Assembly (NCBI GenBank): GCA_001871755.1 | Contig: MNXL01000057.1 | Span: 1 to 11,044, forward strand | Reading direction: 5' to 3' | From: Anaerolineae bacterium CG2_30_64_16 | GTDB lineage: Bacteria; Chloroflexota; Anaerolineae; CG2-30-64-16 | Length of the DNA stretch: 11,044 nt | Shown here: positions 1 to 6,205 of the stretch, piece after piece | How the letters are laid out: each line of letters opens with the position of its first letter | How positions within the stretch are numbered: position 1 is the stretch's first letter | Position numbers and translations under genes: made by a program | The notes under the pieces: model-generated | What the model was told of the DNA's origin: nothing | Database searches by the model: none | The model's input: only the letters and a program-made list of their open reading frames with translations

Positions 1-1011
1 CTCACCATTCTCCCAGAAGAAGGTGGTGTTGACCTGAGCCGTTTTGGAGTCGCTGTTGTTGCGAACTACGATGGACGAGTTCCAGCCGTAGTAGTTTTCC
101 ATGATGTCTGGCAAGAAAACGGGATAAAGCCCCACATACGTGGTCTCACCAGCCCTGACAGTGCGCCAGCCCAGATCTTCGTAGATGTACGAGCCGCTTT
201 CGTTCCTGACCGTCAGGTGATATGTGCCGGCCAAGACATCTGTGGTACCCCAGTTTTCCACGAGAATGTCATCCGGGTTAGTCCATGTGTAAGCATAGGT
301 TCGAGAGAACGAATAGTTGGTGCCGCCTGAACCGGGTGGTTTGCTCAGCCCCCAGATGTACCTGTCGCCAATGGGGTTGCCATTGCTATCTGTTATCTTG
401 CCGACGACGGCGCCTGTATTGGCGCTACCGTAGTTGAATGGTTGCAACCATAACTCCGGATTGCGAGAAGTGTTCTCTGAGTCCAATGTACTCAACGTAC
501 GGTCGGACTGAGGATGCAGACAAATCTGTAGATGCAGGTGATTGCCGGTGGATGAGCCTGTATTATCCACTTCGGCTATCCATGTGCCTGCACTGACGAA
601 TTGGCCAACTGATGGTCCGACGCTGTTATAACTCAGATGGGCATAGATGGAATAGACATAGGCGTTTTGCTGCGTAATACGGTCCCAGTGTCGCCTATCA
701 TGCCGGATCAAAACAAAGTTACCAAAGCCGGTACCCTGTCCGTTTTGAGAAGTCTCATACAAGTCTACCACTGTCCCATCGGCCACAGCATAGACGCTTG
801 TGCCGAGGCCGTAGGAGAAGTCAACCCCCTTGTGGGTGGATGCTTGCAACTCTTCCCCGTATAAATACTCTTGATTGATCCTCCCACCGTCATAGGTAAT
901 CGGCCGTTGTACTCGCACCGCAGCGCGTATGGGCAATGCCACAATCAGCAGCGTTAATAATGTTACTACGATGGGCCAGCGTCGGCGTATGAAGGCCGCT
1001 TTTGTGTTCAT
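1..1011 (-). CDS. Secreted M23-family (LytM-type) metallopeptidase with surface-repeat domain, 3' end beyond window
   Basis: The reading frame is open for 337 codons to the window edge, so the C-terminus is missing. Residues 12-30 form a hydrophobic signal sequence after an Arg-rich start, ending in a possible cleavage region near PIRA. Residues 58-165 carry the M23 zinc-peptidase signature: HKGVD (H60, D64), YAH (H125) and HLH (H158, H160). Such enzymes cut peptide cross-links in peptidoglycan or other extracellular peptides. Residues about 199-297 look like a carboxypeptidase-regulatory/Ig-like beta domain (TGAVVGKITDSNGNPIGD). From about residue 304 a surface-repeat domain begins (GWNSSIVVRNNS). 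The ATG overlaps the upstream gene's stop as ATGA, and GGGAGG lies 5 bases before it, so the two genes are translationally coupled. Catalytic residues are intact; the physiological substrate is unknown. Confidence 0.87.
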   Translation of the reverse strand, partial: MNTKAAFIRRRWPIVVTLLTLLIVALPIRAAVRVQRPITYDGGRINQEYLYGEELQASTHKGVDFSYGLGTSVYAVADGTVVDLYETSQNGQGTGFGNFVLIRHDRRHWDRITQQNAYVYSIYAHLSYNSVGPSVGQFVSAGTWIAEVDNTGSSTGNHLHLQICLHPQSDRTLSTLDSENTSRNPELWLQPFNYGSANTGAVVGKITDSNGNPIGDRYIWGLSKPPGSGGTNYSFSRTYAYTWTNPDDILVENWGTTDVLAGTYHLTVRNESGSYIYEDLGWRTVRAGETTYVGLYPVFLPDIMENYYGWNSSIVVRNNSDSKTAQVNTTFFWENGE

Positions 1012-2327
1012 TTTGACCTCCCAAGTATCGCCATGTCGTAGTATAACACGCCGTGTTCGCCGGGATAAGCTTGCTTGAGGTGGCCATCGCGCAGATTGAT
1101 CGTCCAGATGCCCTGCCCGGCCCTCTGAAAGATAATTTGCGTGCCGTCCAGAGACCACCAGAGATCATAAACAACTTCATCTATCGAATTCCTGGTTAAA
1201 CGCAATAACTTGCCGCTTTTCACGTTGATCAGCCACAGGTCATTGGAAGGGCTTGTTTCCCCTTCGTAGGTATACTCGCCGGTGAAGGCAATCCAGTCTC
1301 CATCTGAAGGACTTGGTGCAAAGGATGAAACATTAGCCCTGGTCGTCAGCGATGCCGAAATGCTTGTCTCAATATCGAAGGCCCAGAGATTGTCGAATCG
1401 CTGCGCAGTCAACTCCGTTTCAGGAAACACGTAGAGTATTTTCTTTCCATCAGAGGTCCACGCTGTACCCCACATGGGCCAACCCCCTGAAGCTATTGAC
1501 TGAGTTATGCTATCAGGATCATCGGCATTAACCAGCAATATCTCCGAACCGCTGCCCAAGCTTGCCACTTTATAGCGGAAGACTATCCTTTTCCCATCCG
1601 ATGACCAGGCCAGGTCTTCGACCGTATATCCTTTCTCGGCAGAAAAAAGCGCGCCTTCCTTACCTGTCGCTATATCTGCGACCCACAGCCCTCCTTCTCT
1701 GATATAGGCAATGCGGCTGCTATCAGGCGACCATACGGGCGTCTCGCCTTCCACCAGAAAGCGCAAGTCCCCTGTCGCGACGTCGAGAATATAGATGCTG
1801 GCAGGGTTCCGTTGCCCCTTGTACTCCAGCCGCTCACGAGCGAACACCGTCAAAGCCAGCCGGGCGCTGTCGGGAGACACGCTCCACTTGCCAGCAAACT
1901 CGGCATCCTCCCAAGGGATGATTCTCAGATAGAGTCCAGCCTGGCTCTCCGTGTCGATTAGCATCCGCCTGTCGCTACCGTCGTTGTTCACCACCCAGAG
2001 TGTGTTCTCCCTCCTGATAACGATTTTGTAGGGTTGTGTTGGCTTATCTTCTATCCCCGGTATGAAGGGGGGCGCTGCCACAGGGATAGGGGTGACCACA
2101 GGGGTAGGGAGCGAAGTGGGCACAGGCGGGATTGTGGGTGTAAGCCGCGCAGTCGGCCCTGGCATCGGCGTGGGTCTTGGTTGAGTCGGCGTCTCAATCG
2201 GCGATACCTGCTGCCCCACCGGTGTCCCCTCTTTGACCGTCCCGAACAGCCACACCAGGCCCAAGGCCAGGACGACCAGCGCCACCAGGCTCAGCAGGCC
2301 GGCCAGCAGGTTCCATGTCCTTTTCAT
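1008..2327 (-). CDS. Membrane-anchored TolB/PD40-type beta-propeller protein
   Basis: This gives a 439-residue protein with the ATG at 2327, chosen because AAGGAG (2336-2341, minus strand) sits 8 bases upstream and the protein then begins MKRTWNLLAG, a basic start followed by a membrane helix. An ATG 21 codons further upstream lacks these features. Residues 5-29 are one hydrophobic segment (signal anchor or uncleaved signal), and residues 40-98 a Pro/Thr-rich linker, so the rest is probably outside the membrane. Residues 100-439 hold PD40-like propeller blades: SPDSARLAL (151), WSPDSSRIAY (199), WSSDGKRIVF (241), WTSDGKKILY (290), a degenerate blade near 340, and WSLDGTQIIF (391). Such propellers are usually binding scaffolds; no catalytic motif was seen. 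It overlaps the M23 peptidase gene by 4 bases, suggesting that both act together at the cell surface. Confidence 0.85.
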   Translation of the reverse strand: MKRTWNLLAGLLSLVALVVLALGLVWLFGTVKEGTPVGQQVSPIETPTQPRPTPMPGPTARLTPTIPPVPTSLPTPVVTPIPVAAPPFIPGIEDKPTQPYKIVIRRENTLWVVNNDGSDRRMLIDTESQAGLYLRIIPWEDAEFAGKWSVSPDSARLALTVFARERLEYKGQRNPASIYILDVATGDLRFLVEGETPVWSPDSSRIAYIREGGLWVADIATGKEGALFSAEKGYTVEDLAWSSDGKRIVFRYKVASLGSGSEILLVNADDPDSITQSIASGGWPMWGTAWTSDGKKILYVFPETELTAQRFDNLWAFDIETSISASLTTRANVSSFAPSPSDGDWIAFTGEYTYEGETSPSNDLWLINVKSGKLLRLTRNSIDEVVYDLWWSLDGTQIIFQRAGQGIWTINLRDGHLKQAYPGEHGVLYYDMAILGRSK

Positions 2328-2529
2328 GGCGTCATCTCCTTGCGGGTTCTCCCCGCACAGCAAATAGAAAGCGCCACGCTCGAGGTCCACAGACCCCGAA
2401 CCCTGGCGCCGGGAAACAATGTCGGCCGGATATCTACGTGCGCTGGCTCCTGCGGATGGAACTTGCAGGAACCTGGCTATGTGCGATGGTCGCGCCGTCG
2501 GTTTTCGACCAGTTTACCACAGAATGGGG

Positions 2530-2547
2530 GGGGGCTGTCAAGCCCCC
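2530..2547. repeat. GC-rich hairpin after a run of nine G
   Basis: The arms GGGGGCT (2530-2536) and AGCCCCC (2541-2547) form a 7-bp perfect stem with loop GTCA. No T-run follows on either strand, so it is not a standard intrinsic terminator. It lies just past the stop of the orphan minus-strand fragment and could be a remnant of that gene's 3' end. Confidence 0.4.
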
Positions 2548-2581
2548 GCGATCATCCGATCATCCAATTGCGGGCTGCGGT

Positions 2582-2773
2582 CTAGCGGTTGCCGCCGTTG
2601 TACATCATGGTCTGCTCGGGGCTGTTGTTCAAGGTCAGGATGGCCGAGACCGCCACCGGCCGGTCGGCGACGATGCGAGTCGAGCCGTGGAAGCCGGCGG
2701 GCACCGCGCTGCCCTGGTTGACCGACCGGTAGGCACTGGACCAGCGGCCTTTGGGCCTTGAGCCGACGCCGTG
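2582..2773 (-). pseudogene. Orphan C-terminal remnant of a cell-surface repeat domain
   Basis: The minus strand is open from after an in-frame TAA (2774-2776) to a TAG at 2582-2584, 63 codons, with no plausible start codon or ribosome site. The translation contains NQGSAVPAGFHGSTRIVADR and ends PEQTMMYNGGNR. This pattern (a 'P.GF.GS..I.AD.PVA' stretch, then a closing '.YNG') is what I recall as the C-terminal half of extracellular repeats whose N-terminal half reads GWNSSIVVRNN, as in the M23 protein at the left edge. The match is by motif memory, not alignment. The frame has high third-position GC and reads smoothly, so it was recently coding. It is most likely the tail of a deleted surface-protein gene, perhaps a relative of the neighbouring M23 gene. 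Confidence 0.5.
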
Positions 2774-2780
2774 TTACAAT
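2751..2780 (+). promoter_or_regulatory. Possible promoter for cutA
   Basis: TACAAT (2775-2780) is a good -10 hexamer. The only -35 at suitable distance is TTGGGC (2751-2756) with an 18-base spacer, which is weak. It lies about 30 bases before the chosen cutA start and overlaps the 5' limit of the minus-strand remnant. Confidence 0.35.
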
Positions 2781-2812
2781 CCAGCCACCTGACCCACACA
2801 TGGGAGGCAATG

Positions 2813-3145
2813 ATGGAAGCGGGCTATTTGGTGGTTTTGGTCACGGTGGCCAGCGCCGAAGCCGGCGTGGCTCTGGGCCGGACGTTGGTCGAGGAACGGC
2901 TGGCCGCCTGCGTGCAGGTGATCCCCGGCGGCACGGCGATCTACCGCTGGCAGGGGGAGCTGTACACCGAGCCGCAGGCCCAACTGATCATCAAGACGCG
3001 GCGGGCGGCCTGGCCCAACCTGCACGCGCGCATCCTGGAACTGCACAGCGACGAGACGCCGGAAATTCTGGCGTTGCCGGTCGCTGATGGGTTCCCCGCC
3101 TACCTGGCCTGGCTCGACGAGAACGTGGCAGGGGGCCGAGATTGA
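2813..3145 (+). CDS. cutA: CutA family divalent-cation tolerance protein
   Basis: This 110-residue protein has the length and pattern of CutA: an N-terminal strand YLVVLVTVAS, ALGRTLVEERLAACVQVIPG (the conserved 'LVEERLAACV.I.PG' block), then IYRWQGELYTEPQAQLIIKT and the C-terminal block ETPEILALPVADGFPAYLAW. CutA forms stable trimers and has been linked to copper tolerance in E. coli, though its molecular role is unsettled. Two adjacent ATGs exist (2810 and 2813). GGGAGG at 2802-2807 is 5 bases before the second and only 2 before the first, so the second is preferred. Its stop overlaps the -35 element of the next gene, so the two are probably separate transcription units. Confidence 0.9.
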   Translation: MEAGYLVVLVTVASAEAGVALGRTLVEERLAACVQVIPGGTAIYRWQGELYTEPQAQLIIKTRRAAWPNLHARILELHSDETPEILALPVADGFPAYLAWLDENVAGGRD

Positions 3146-3171
3146 CCGATTTCGCTAACATAGTTTAGAAT
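3142..3171 (+). promoter_or_regulatory. Promoter for the radical SAM gene
   Basis: TTGACC (3142-3147), an 18-base spacer and TAGAAT (3166-3171) match the vegetative consensus at 10 of 12 positions. The -35 box overlaps the cutA stop codon. The predicted transcript starts about 35 bases before the ATG at 3214. Confidence 0.6.
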
Positions 3172-3213
3172 AAAGCCCGAAACCAAACCATCTCGTATGA
3201 GGCAGATACAACT

Positions 3214-4629
3214 ATGAGCTTTTCCTGGCCGTGGGCCAAGAAGCAGAAAGCGCCGATCGTCTGGCTTGACCTGGGCGATCTGGGCGATCTGGTGGACCCT
3301 GACGGGCCGCACGAGCAGTGGCAGGATCACGGGCTGGGCCTGTTGCGCACCATCTTGCACCAAAACGGCATCCAGACCGACCTGCTCTCGACCCGCGCGG
3401 TGACCTCCTGGGATCAACTGCGCAAGCAACTGGCCGGCTACGACACGCTGATCATGAACGTGCGCAGCTACACCTTCCCGCCGGCGCGCAAGGCCGCGCA
3501 GCTCTTCAAGGAGGTCAACCCGCACGGCCTGGTGCTGACCGGCGGCATGCATGCCACGGTCGCGGCGGACGAGATGCTGGCCGTGCCCGAGTTCGACCGG
3601 GTTTGCCAGGGGCCGGGCGAGGGGGTCATCGTAGACCTGGTGCGCGATCCCGCCGCGTTCCCGCGGCTGTTTCAGGGCGTGGGCGCCAGGTCGATGGCCG
3701 AGTGGCCGATGATCGACCGCCTGCTGTGGCCGCGGCCGGTCGGCCGGAAGATCCGCCGGCGGTTCAAGTGGCACTGGCCCATGGAGCCGGAGTGCGGCTG
3801 GGGGCCGGGGCCGGTGGCGACCATCCTGACCAGCCGGGTGTGCCCGTGGCAGTGCGTGTTCTGCAACGAGAATTCCTACATCCCCAACATGGGCCGGCGG
3901 CCCGTGGAGATGGTGATCGACGAGCTGAACGATCTGAACGACCGGTACGGCGTTGGCTCGGTGGTGATCCACGACTCGATGTTCTTCCAGAACCCGAGCT
4001 GGCTGCGGGAATGGATCGACAAATACCCGAAACGGGCGCATAAGGTCTGGCCGTATTGGGCCGCGGGCCGCGCGGATACTGTGCGGCAGTGGCCCGACCT
4101 GTTCGAGGCGTTGATCCGGGAGACTAACTGGAACCTGATCTCCATCGGCTTCGAGTCGGGCAGTGACCGCATCCTCAAGCTGCTCAACAAGGAGTGCACC
4201 GAGGCGGACAACTATTTCACCATCGACCTGCTCAACCGGATCGGCGACGAGATGATCCGCGAGGGGAAAGAGCCGCCCAAGTTCTGGTCGAACATCATGC
4301 TGGGTATCCCGGGCGAGGCGCCTGAGGACGCGTTCAAGACGATGCGGATGCTCAAGCGCATGAAGCGGGTCTTCCCGTCCATCTCGTACTACGCGCCCTA
4401 CCCCGGCTCGGCCCTGGGCTTTCAGCTCATCGCCGAGGGCAAGAGCCTGATGTCGAAAGACAACTACCACCGCTTCCCCGACGACGAGAAGGTCAAGGGC
4501 GTGGACTATGCGTTCTACCGCGAGCTGCTGGCTGGCAAGTTCGATGCCGAGGTGAACCGGGGCCTCAGCGCCGAGGAGCAGCGACGGGGCTACGCGGGGC
4601 TGTACGCGGAGGCGTTAGTTAAAGCATAG
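3214..4629 (+). CDS. B12-binding-type radical SAM protein, function unknown
   Basis: The 471-residue protein has the two-part layout of cobalamin-binding radical SAM enzymes. Residues about 14-140 form a Rossmann-like domain with VLTGGMHATV (107-116), as in B12-binding domains, but the classic DxHxxG cobalamin ligand motif is not seen, so cofactor binding is doubtful. Residues about 200-400 form the radical SAM barrel: CPWQCVFC gives the CxxxCxxC iron-sulfur ligands (C210, C214, C217), followed by IGFESGSD (311-318) and MLGIPGE (362-368), typical SAM-contacting strands. Such enzymes cleave S-adenosylmethionine to start methylation, rearrangement or thioether chemistry; the substrate here is unknown. 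The start has only a weak GAGG 11 bases upstream. A 9-bp in-frame duplication (GGCGATCTG) gives GDLGDLV at residues 21-27. The nearest downstream gene is a 68-residue unknown, possibly co-transcribed. Confidence 0.87.
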   Translation: MSFSWPWAKKQKAPIVWLDLGDLGDLVDPDGPHEQWQDHGLGLLRTILHQNGIQTDLLSTRAVTSWDQLRKQLAGYDTLIMNVRSYTFPPARKAAQLFKEVNPHGLVLTGGMHATVAADEMLAVPEFDRVCQGPGEGVIVDLVRDPAAFPRLFQGVGARSMAEWPMIDRLLWPRPVGRKIRRRFKWHWPMEPECGWGPGPVATILTSRVCPWQCVFCNENSYIPNMGRRPVEMVIDELNDLNDRYGVGSVVIHDSMFFQNPSWLREWIDKYPKRAHKVWPYWAAGRADTVRQWPDLFEALIRETNWNLISIGFESGSDRILKLLNKECTEADNYFTIDLLNRIGDEMIREGKEPPKFWSNIMLGIPGEAPEDAFKTMRMLKRMKRVFPSISYYAPYPGSALGFQLIAEGKSLMSKDNYHRFPDDEKVKGVDYAFYRELLAGKFDAEVNRGLSAEEQRRGYAGLYAEALVKA

Positions 4630-4631
4630 AA

Positions 4632-4751
4632 GTAGATTGGTAAATTTGGACGGGTAAATTGGTGACATGTCCCAATCTACCAACCACCAATCTACCGATC
4701 TACCAATCTACCAATCTACCAACCACCAATCTACCACCTACCAATCTACCG
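4632..4751. repeat. Degenerate 8-bp strand-switching repeat, copy 1
   Basis: The left part reads TAGATTGG, TAAATTTGG, TAAATTGG. The right part is the reverse complement theme, CCAATCTA, repeated about seven times with 7-bp spacers such as CCAACCA or CCACCTA. The two halves can fold into an imperfect hairpin with many possible registers. It fills the gap between the radical SAM stop and the next start. A related copy lies at 6362-6473. Confidence 0.8.
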
Positions 4752-4761
4752 AGTTCTGACC

Positions 4762-4968
4762 ATGAGCAGTTTCAGCAACCCCCACCACATGTACCTGTTC
4801 GCCCTGAGAAACGGCAAACGAAAGCTGGCCTACGGCGAGTCGCCCGATGACGCGCTGAACATTCTGCGCATCCGCCTGAGCGATGTGGAGATGGCCGAGA
4901 TCGTCCAAGACGACTACATCAAGATCAACCAGCGCGAGCTGCAGAAGTACGTGAGGGAGTTGGGGTAA
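4762..4968 (+). CDS. Small conserved-looking protein of unknown function
   Basis: The 68-residue protein begins MSSFSNPHHMYLFALRNGKR and has a compact alpha/beta look: a strand (MYLFALRNGKRKLAYGES) then a helix-rich part (DDALNILRIRLSDVEMAEIV) and an acidic-basic tail ending KYVRELG. I do not recognise the family. No ribosome-binding site precedes the ATG; the sequence before it is the repeat array. An internal ATG at residue 10 is no better. High third-position GC supports real coding. It may be co-transcribed with the radical SAM gene 132 bases upstream, since no promoter was found in between. Confidence 0.6.
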   Translation: MSSFSNPHHMYLFALRNGKRKLAYGESPDDALNILRIRLSDVEMAEIVQDDYIKINQRELQKYVRELG

Positions 4969-4973
4969 GAGCC

Positions 4974-5093
4974 TTGGATCACGAAGGCTTGGATCACGAA
5001 GGCGCGAAGCGCCTGGAGTAGGGCCCTTCTCTGCAAAACCTGCGTGACTTTCGAGTTTTGTGATCTTCCCAGGCCTTCGCGTGTTCGTGGTCC
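4974..5093. repeat. Composite repeat: 15-bp tandem duplication plus long imperfect palindrome
   Basis: TTGGATCACGAAGGC occurs twice in tandem (4974-4988, 4989-5003). The second copy starts the left arm (4991-5016) of an imperfect inverted repeat whose right arm is 5069-5093. About 22 of 25 positions pair, with one bulged base. Nested inside is CAAAAC (5034-5039) opposite GTTTTG (5055-5060). A smaller hairpin, GGCGC-GAA-GCGCC, is at 5001-5013. No coding potential was seen; it resembles an interspersed palindromic repeat. Confidence 0.7.
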
Positions 5094-5227
5094 AGACACC
5101 TTCTTGCTGCCATGAAGCTTTCTCCTGAAGCCGCCCACATCCTTTCCGCCATGCTTCATGCCGTCACACTCAATCAAAGTCCACCGCACGCTGGACGGCG
5201 CCAAGGCTTTTTGCCTCCACCCGCTTG

Positions 5228-5428
5228 ATGGGCCCGGTCCAGGTCGTGGACCGCGCAACCGTCGAATTCCTCAAGCAGCACAGGCTGATTCAGAGCAACA
5301 TGAAGTTCCCCCACGAGTCCGCGTGGACGCAGCGGCGGCTGGCCGCGCTGCGGTTCCTGTTTGGGGCTGACAAGAGAAAACCTGCCGGCGTGCCAGCCGT
5401 CTCACAGACGACAGTGCACGTCGTGTGA
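5228..5428 (+). CDS. Possible small protein or gene fragment, unknown
   Basis: This 66-codon frame starts at ATG 5228. From the start to about codon 50 nearly every codon ends in G or C, as in the sure genes of this window; the last 16 codons lose this bias. The translation includes VDRATVEFLKQHRLIQSNMK and RRLAALRFLFGADKRK, a basic, probably helical protein. I recognise no family. No ribosome-binding site precedes the ATG, or the TTG one codon earlier, and the frame stays open upstream without a start codon. It may be a fragment of a former longer gene or a true small protein. It ends 40 bases before the terminator hairpin of the opposing operon. Confidence 0.35.
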   Translation: MGPVQVVDRATVEFLKQHRLIQSNMKFPHESAWTQRRLAALRFLFGADKRKPAGVPAVSQTTVHVV

Positions 5429-5447
5429 GCTCCGACGCGCGCCGTGA

Positions 5448-5491
5448 ACTGCCATTAACAACAAACACAGCGCAGAGAATCCTCTGCGCTG
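5448..5491 (-). terminator. Intrinsic terminator of the cold-shock/RRM operon
   Basis: On the minus strand CAGCGCAGAG pairs with CTCTGCGCTG (5468-5477 with 5482-5491), a 10-bp perfect stem with a 4-base loop, followed by the T-rich run TGTTTGTTGTT. It lies 34 bases past the RRM stop. On the plus strand no T-run follows, so termination is mainly for the minus strand. Confidence 0.8.
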
Positions 5492-5525
5492 TTACACTGA
5501 CCCGTCAGATGTCTTCGGGAAAGAT

Positions 5526-5816
5526 CTAGTAGCGACGACGACCGCCACCCTCGCCATAGGTTCGCTCGCGACGCGGCCGTGCTTCGCTTACCGTGAGATT
5601 GCGCTGATCGACCTCATGGCCGTTCAGACGCTGGACGGCCGTTTCAGCGGCTTCGGCGGTTTCCATCTCGACAAAGGCGAACCCTTTCGACTGACCGGTC
5701 GCCCGGTCGGTCACCAGGGAGACCGAGGCAACTGGTCCCACCTCGGAAAACAGCTTATGCAGCTCATCCTCGGTCGTGGAATAGCTCAGATTGCCAACAT
5801 AGAGACGCTTATTCAT
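5526..5816 (-). CDS. RRM-domain RNA-binding protein
   Basis: The 96-residue protein is a single RNA recognition motif with a short Arg/Gly tail. RNP2 is LYVGNL (residues 5-10) and RNP1 is KGFAFVEM (44-51), with the aromatic residues that stack on RNA bases present. The tail RPRRERTYGEGGGRRRY is basic and Gly-rich, like cyanobacterial and other bacterial cold-induced RNA-binding proteins. The ATG at 5816 follows GGGAGAG by 4 bases and overlaps the cold-shock gene's stop by 8 bases, implying translational coupling; a longer frame upstream would only read into the csp gene. It probably binds single-stranded RNA in the cytoplasm and helps RNA folding or stability at low temperature, jointly with the cold-shock protein. 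Confidence 0.92.
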   Translation of the reverse strand: MNKRLYVGNLSYSTTEDELHKLFSEVGPVASVSLVTDRATGQSKGFAFVEMETAEAAETAVQRLNGHEVDQRNLTVSEARPRRERTYGEGGGRRRY

Positions 5817-6036
5817 AGTTCTCTCCCTGCAGAGCCACGACATTACTGGCCTGCAACCCTTTGGGGCCTTGCTCGACGGTGAACTCGACACGCTGGCCTT
5901 CATTCAGCGAGCGATAGCCTTCAGACTGAAGCGCCGAGTAGTGGACGAAGACATCTTCGCCGCTCTCGCGCGCAATGAAGCCGTAGCCTTTTCCTGCATT
6001 GAACCACTTGACGGTACCCTGAACTCGTTCGGACAT
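5809..6036 (-). CDS. csp: Cold-shock domain protein (CspA family)
   Basis: The 75-residue protein is a complete cold-shock domain: GTVKWFNAGKGYGFIARE contains RNP1 (KGYGFI) and EDVFVHYSAL contains RNP2 (VFVHY). The rest, including EGQRVEFTVEQGPKGLQASNV, fits the family, whose usual length is 65-75 residues. These proteins bind single-stranded RNA or DNA and melt RNA secondary structure. AAGGAG lies 10 bases before the ATG. The gene overlaps the downstream RRM gene by 8 bases. Upstream is an unusually informative leader of about 135 bases, with a consensus promoter and an intrinsic terminator between promoter and start, so expression is likely controlled at the RNA level. Confidence 0.95.
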   Translation of the reverse strand: MSERVQGTVKWFNAGKGYGFIARESGEDVFVHYSALQSEGYRSLNEGQRVEFTVEQGPKGLQASNVVALQGENYE

Positions 6037-6104
6037 GATTGTGTTGCTCCTTCCAGCAAACTTCTGTTGATATTTGGCGATAGGTCAAAGAGGTTCAGTG
6101 TCGG

Positions 6105-6132
6105 AAAAAAAACCGCCAGGCGTTCTGGCGGT
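6105..6132 (-). terminator. Intrinsic terminator inside the csp leader (possible attenuator)
   Basis: On the minus strand ACCGCCAG pairs with CTGGCGGT (6112-6119 with 6125-6132) around the loop AACGC, followed by an unbroken run of T (6105-6111, plus the T of the stem base). It is textbook in form. It lies downstream of the predicted csp promoter and 68 bases upstream of the csp start, so it must be read through or switched off for csp to be made, unless a second promoter exists; none was found. Confidence 0.82.
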
Positions 6133-6176
6133 CACTTCAATACCGGTCAGACACTATCTTTATCCTTGCAGCAAAC

Positions 6177-6205
6177 ACTCTATCACGTTAGCGCACATTT
6201 GTCAA
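6177..6205 (-). promoter_or_regulatory. Promoter of the csp-RRM operon
   Basis: On the minus strand TTGACA (6200-6205), a 17-base spacer and TAGAGT (6177-6182) match the vegetative consensus at 10 of 12 positions with ideal spacing. The predicted start is near 6170, giving a leader of about 135 bases. Confidence 0.72.

Noticed and set aside
2034..2585. Plus-strand open frame of 183 codons opposite the propeller gene start
   Set aside because: It lies antisense to the Pro/Thr linker of a well-supported gene and is Arg/Cys-rich with no family pattern, as expected of a shadow frame.
3100..4470. Minus-strand open frame of 456 codons opposite the radical SAM gene
   Set aside because: It is antisense to a clear radical SAM protein; the long frame results from high third-position GC, and the translation is His/Arg/Val-rich without domain motifs.
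4671..4751. CCAATCTA array as a CRISPR
   Set aside because: Units are 7-8 bases with no spacers of 25-45 bases, and they switch strand.
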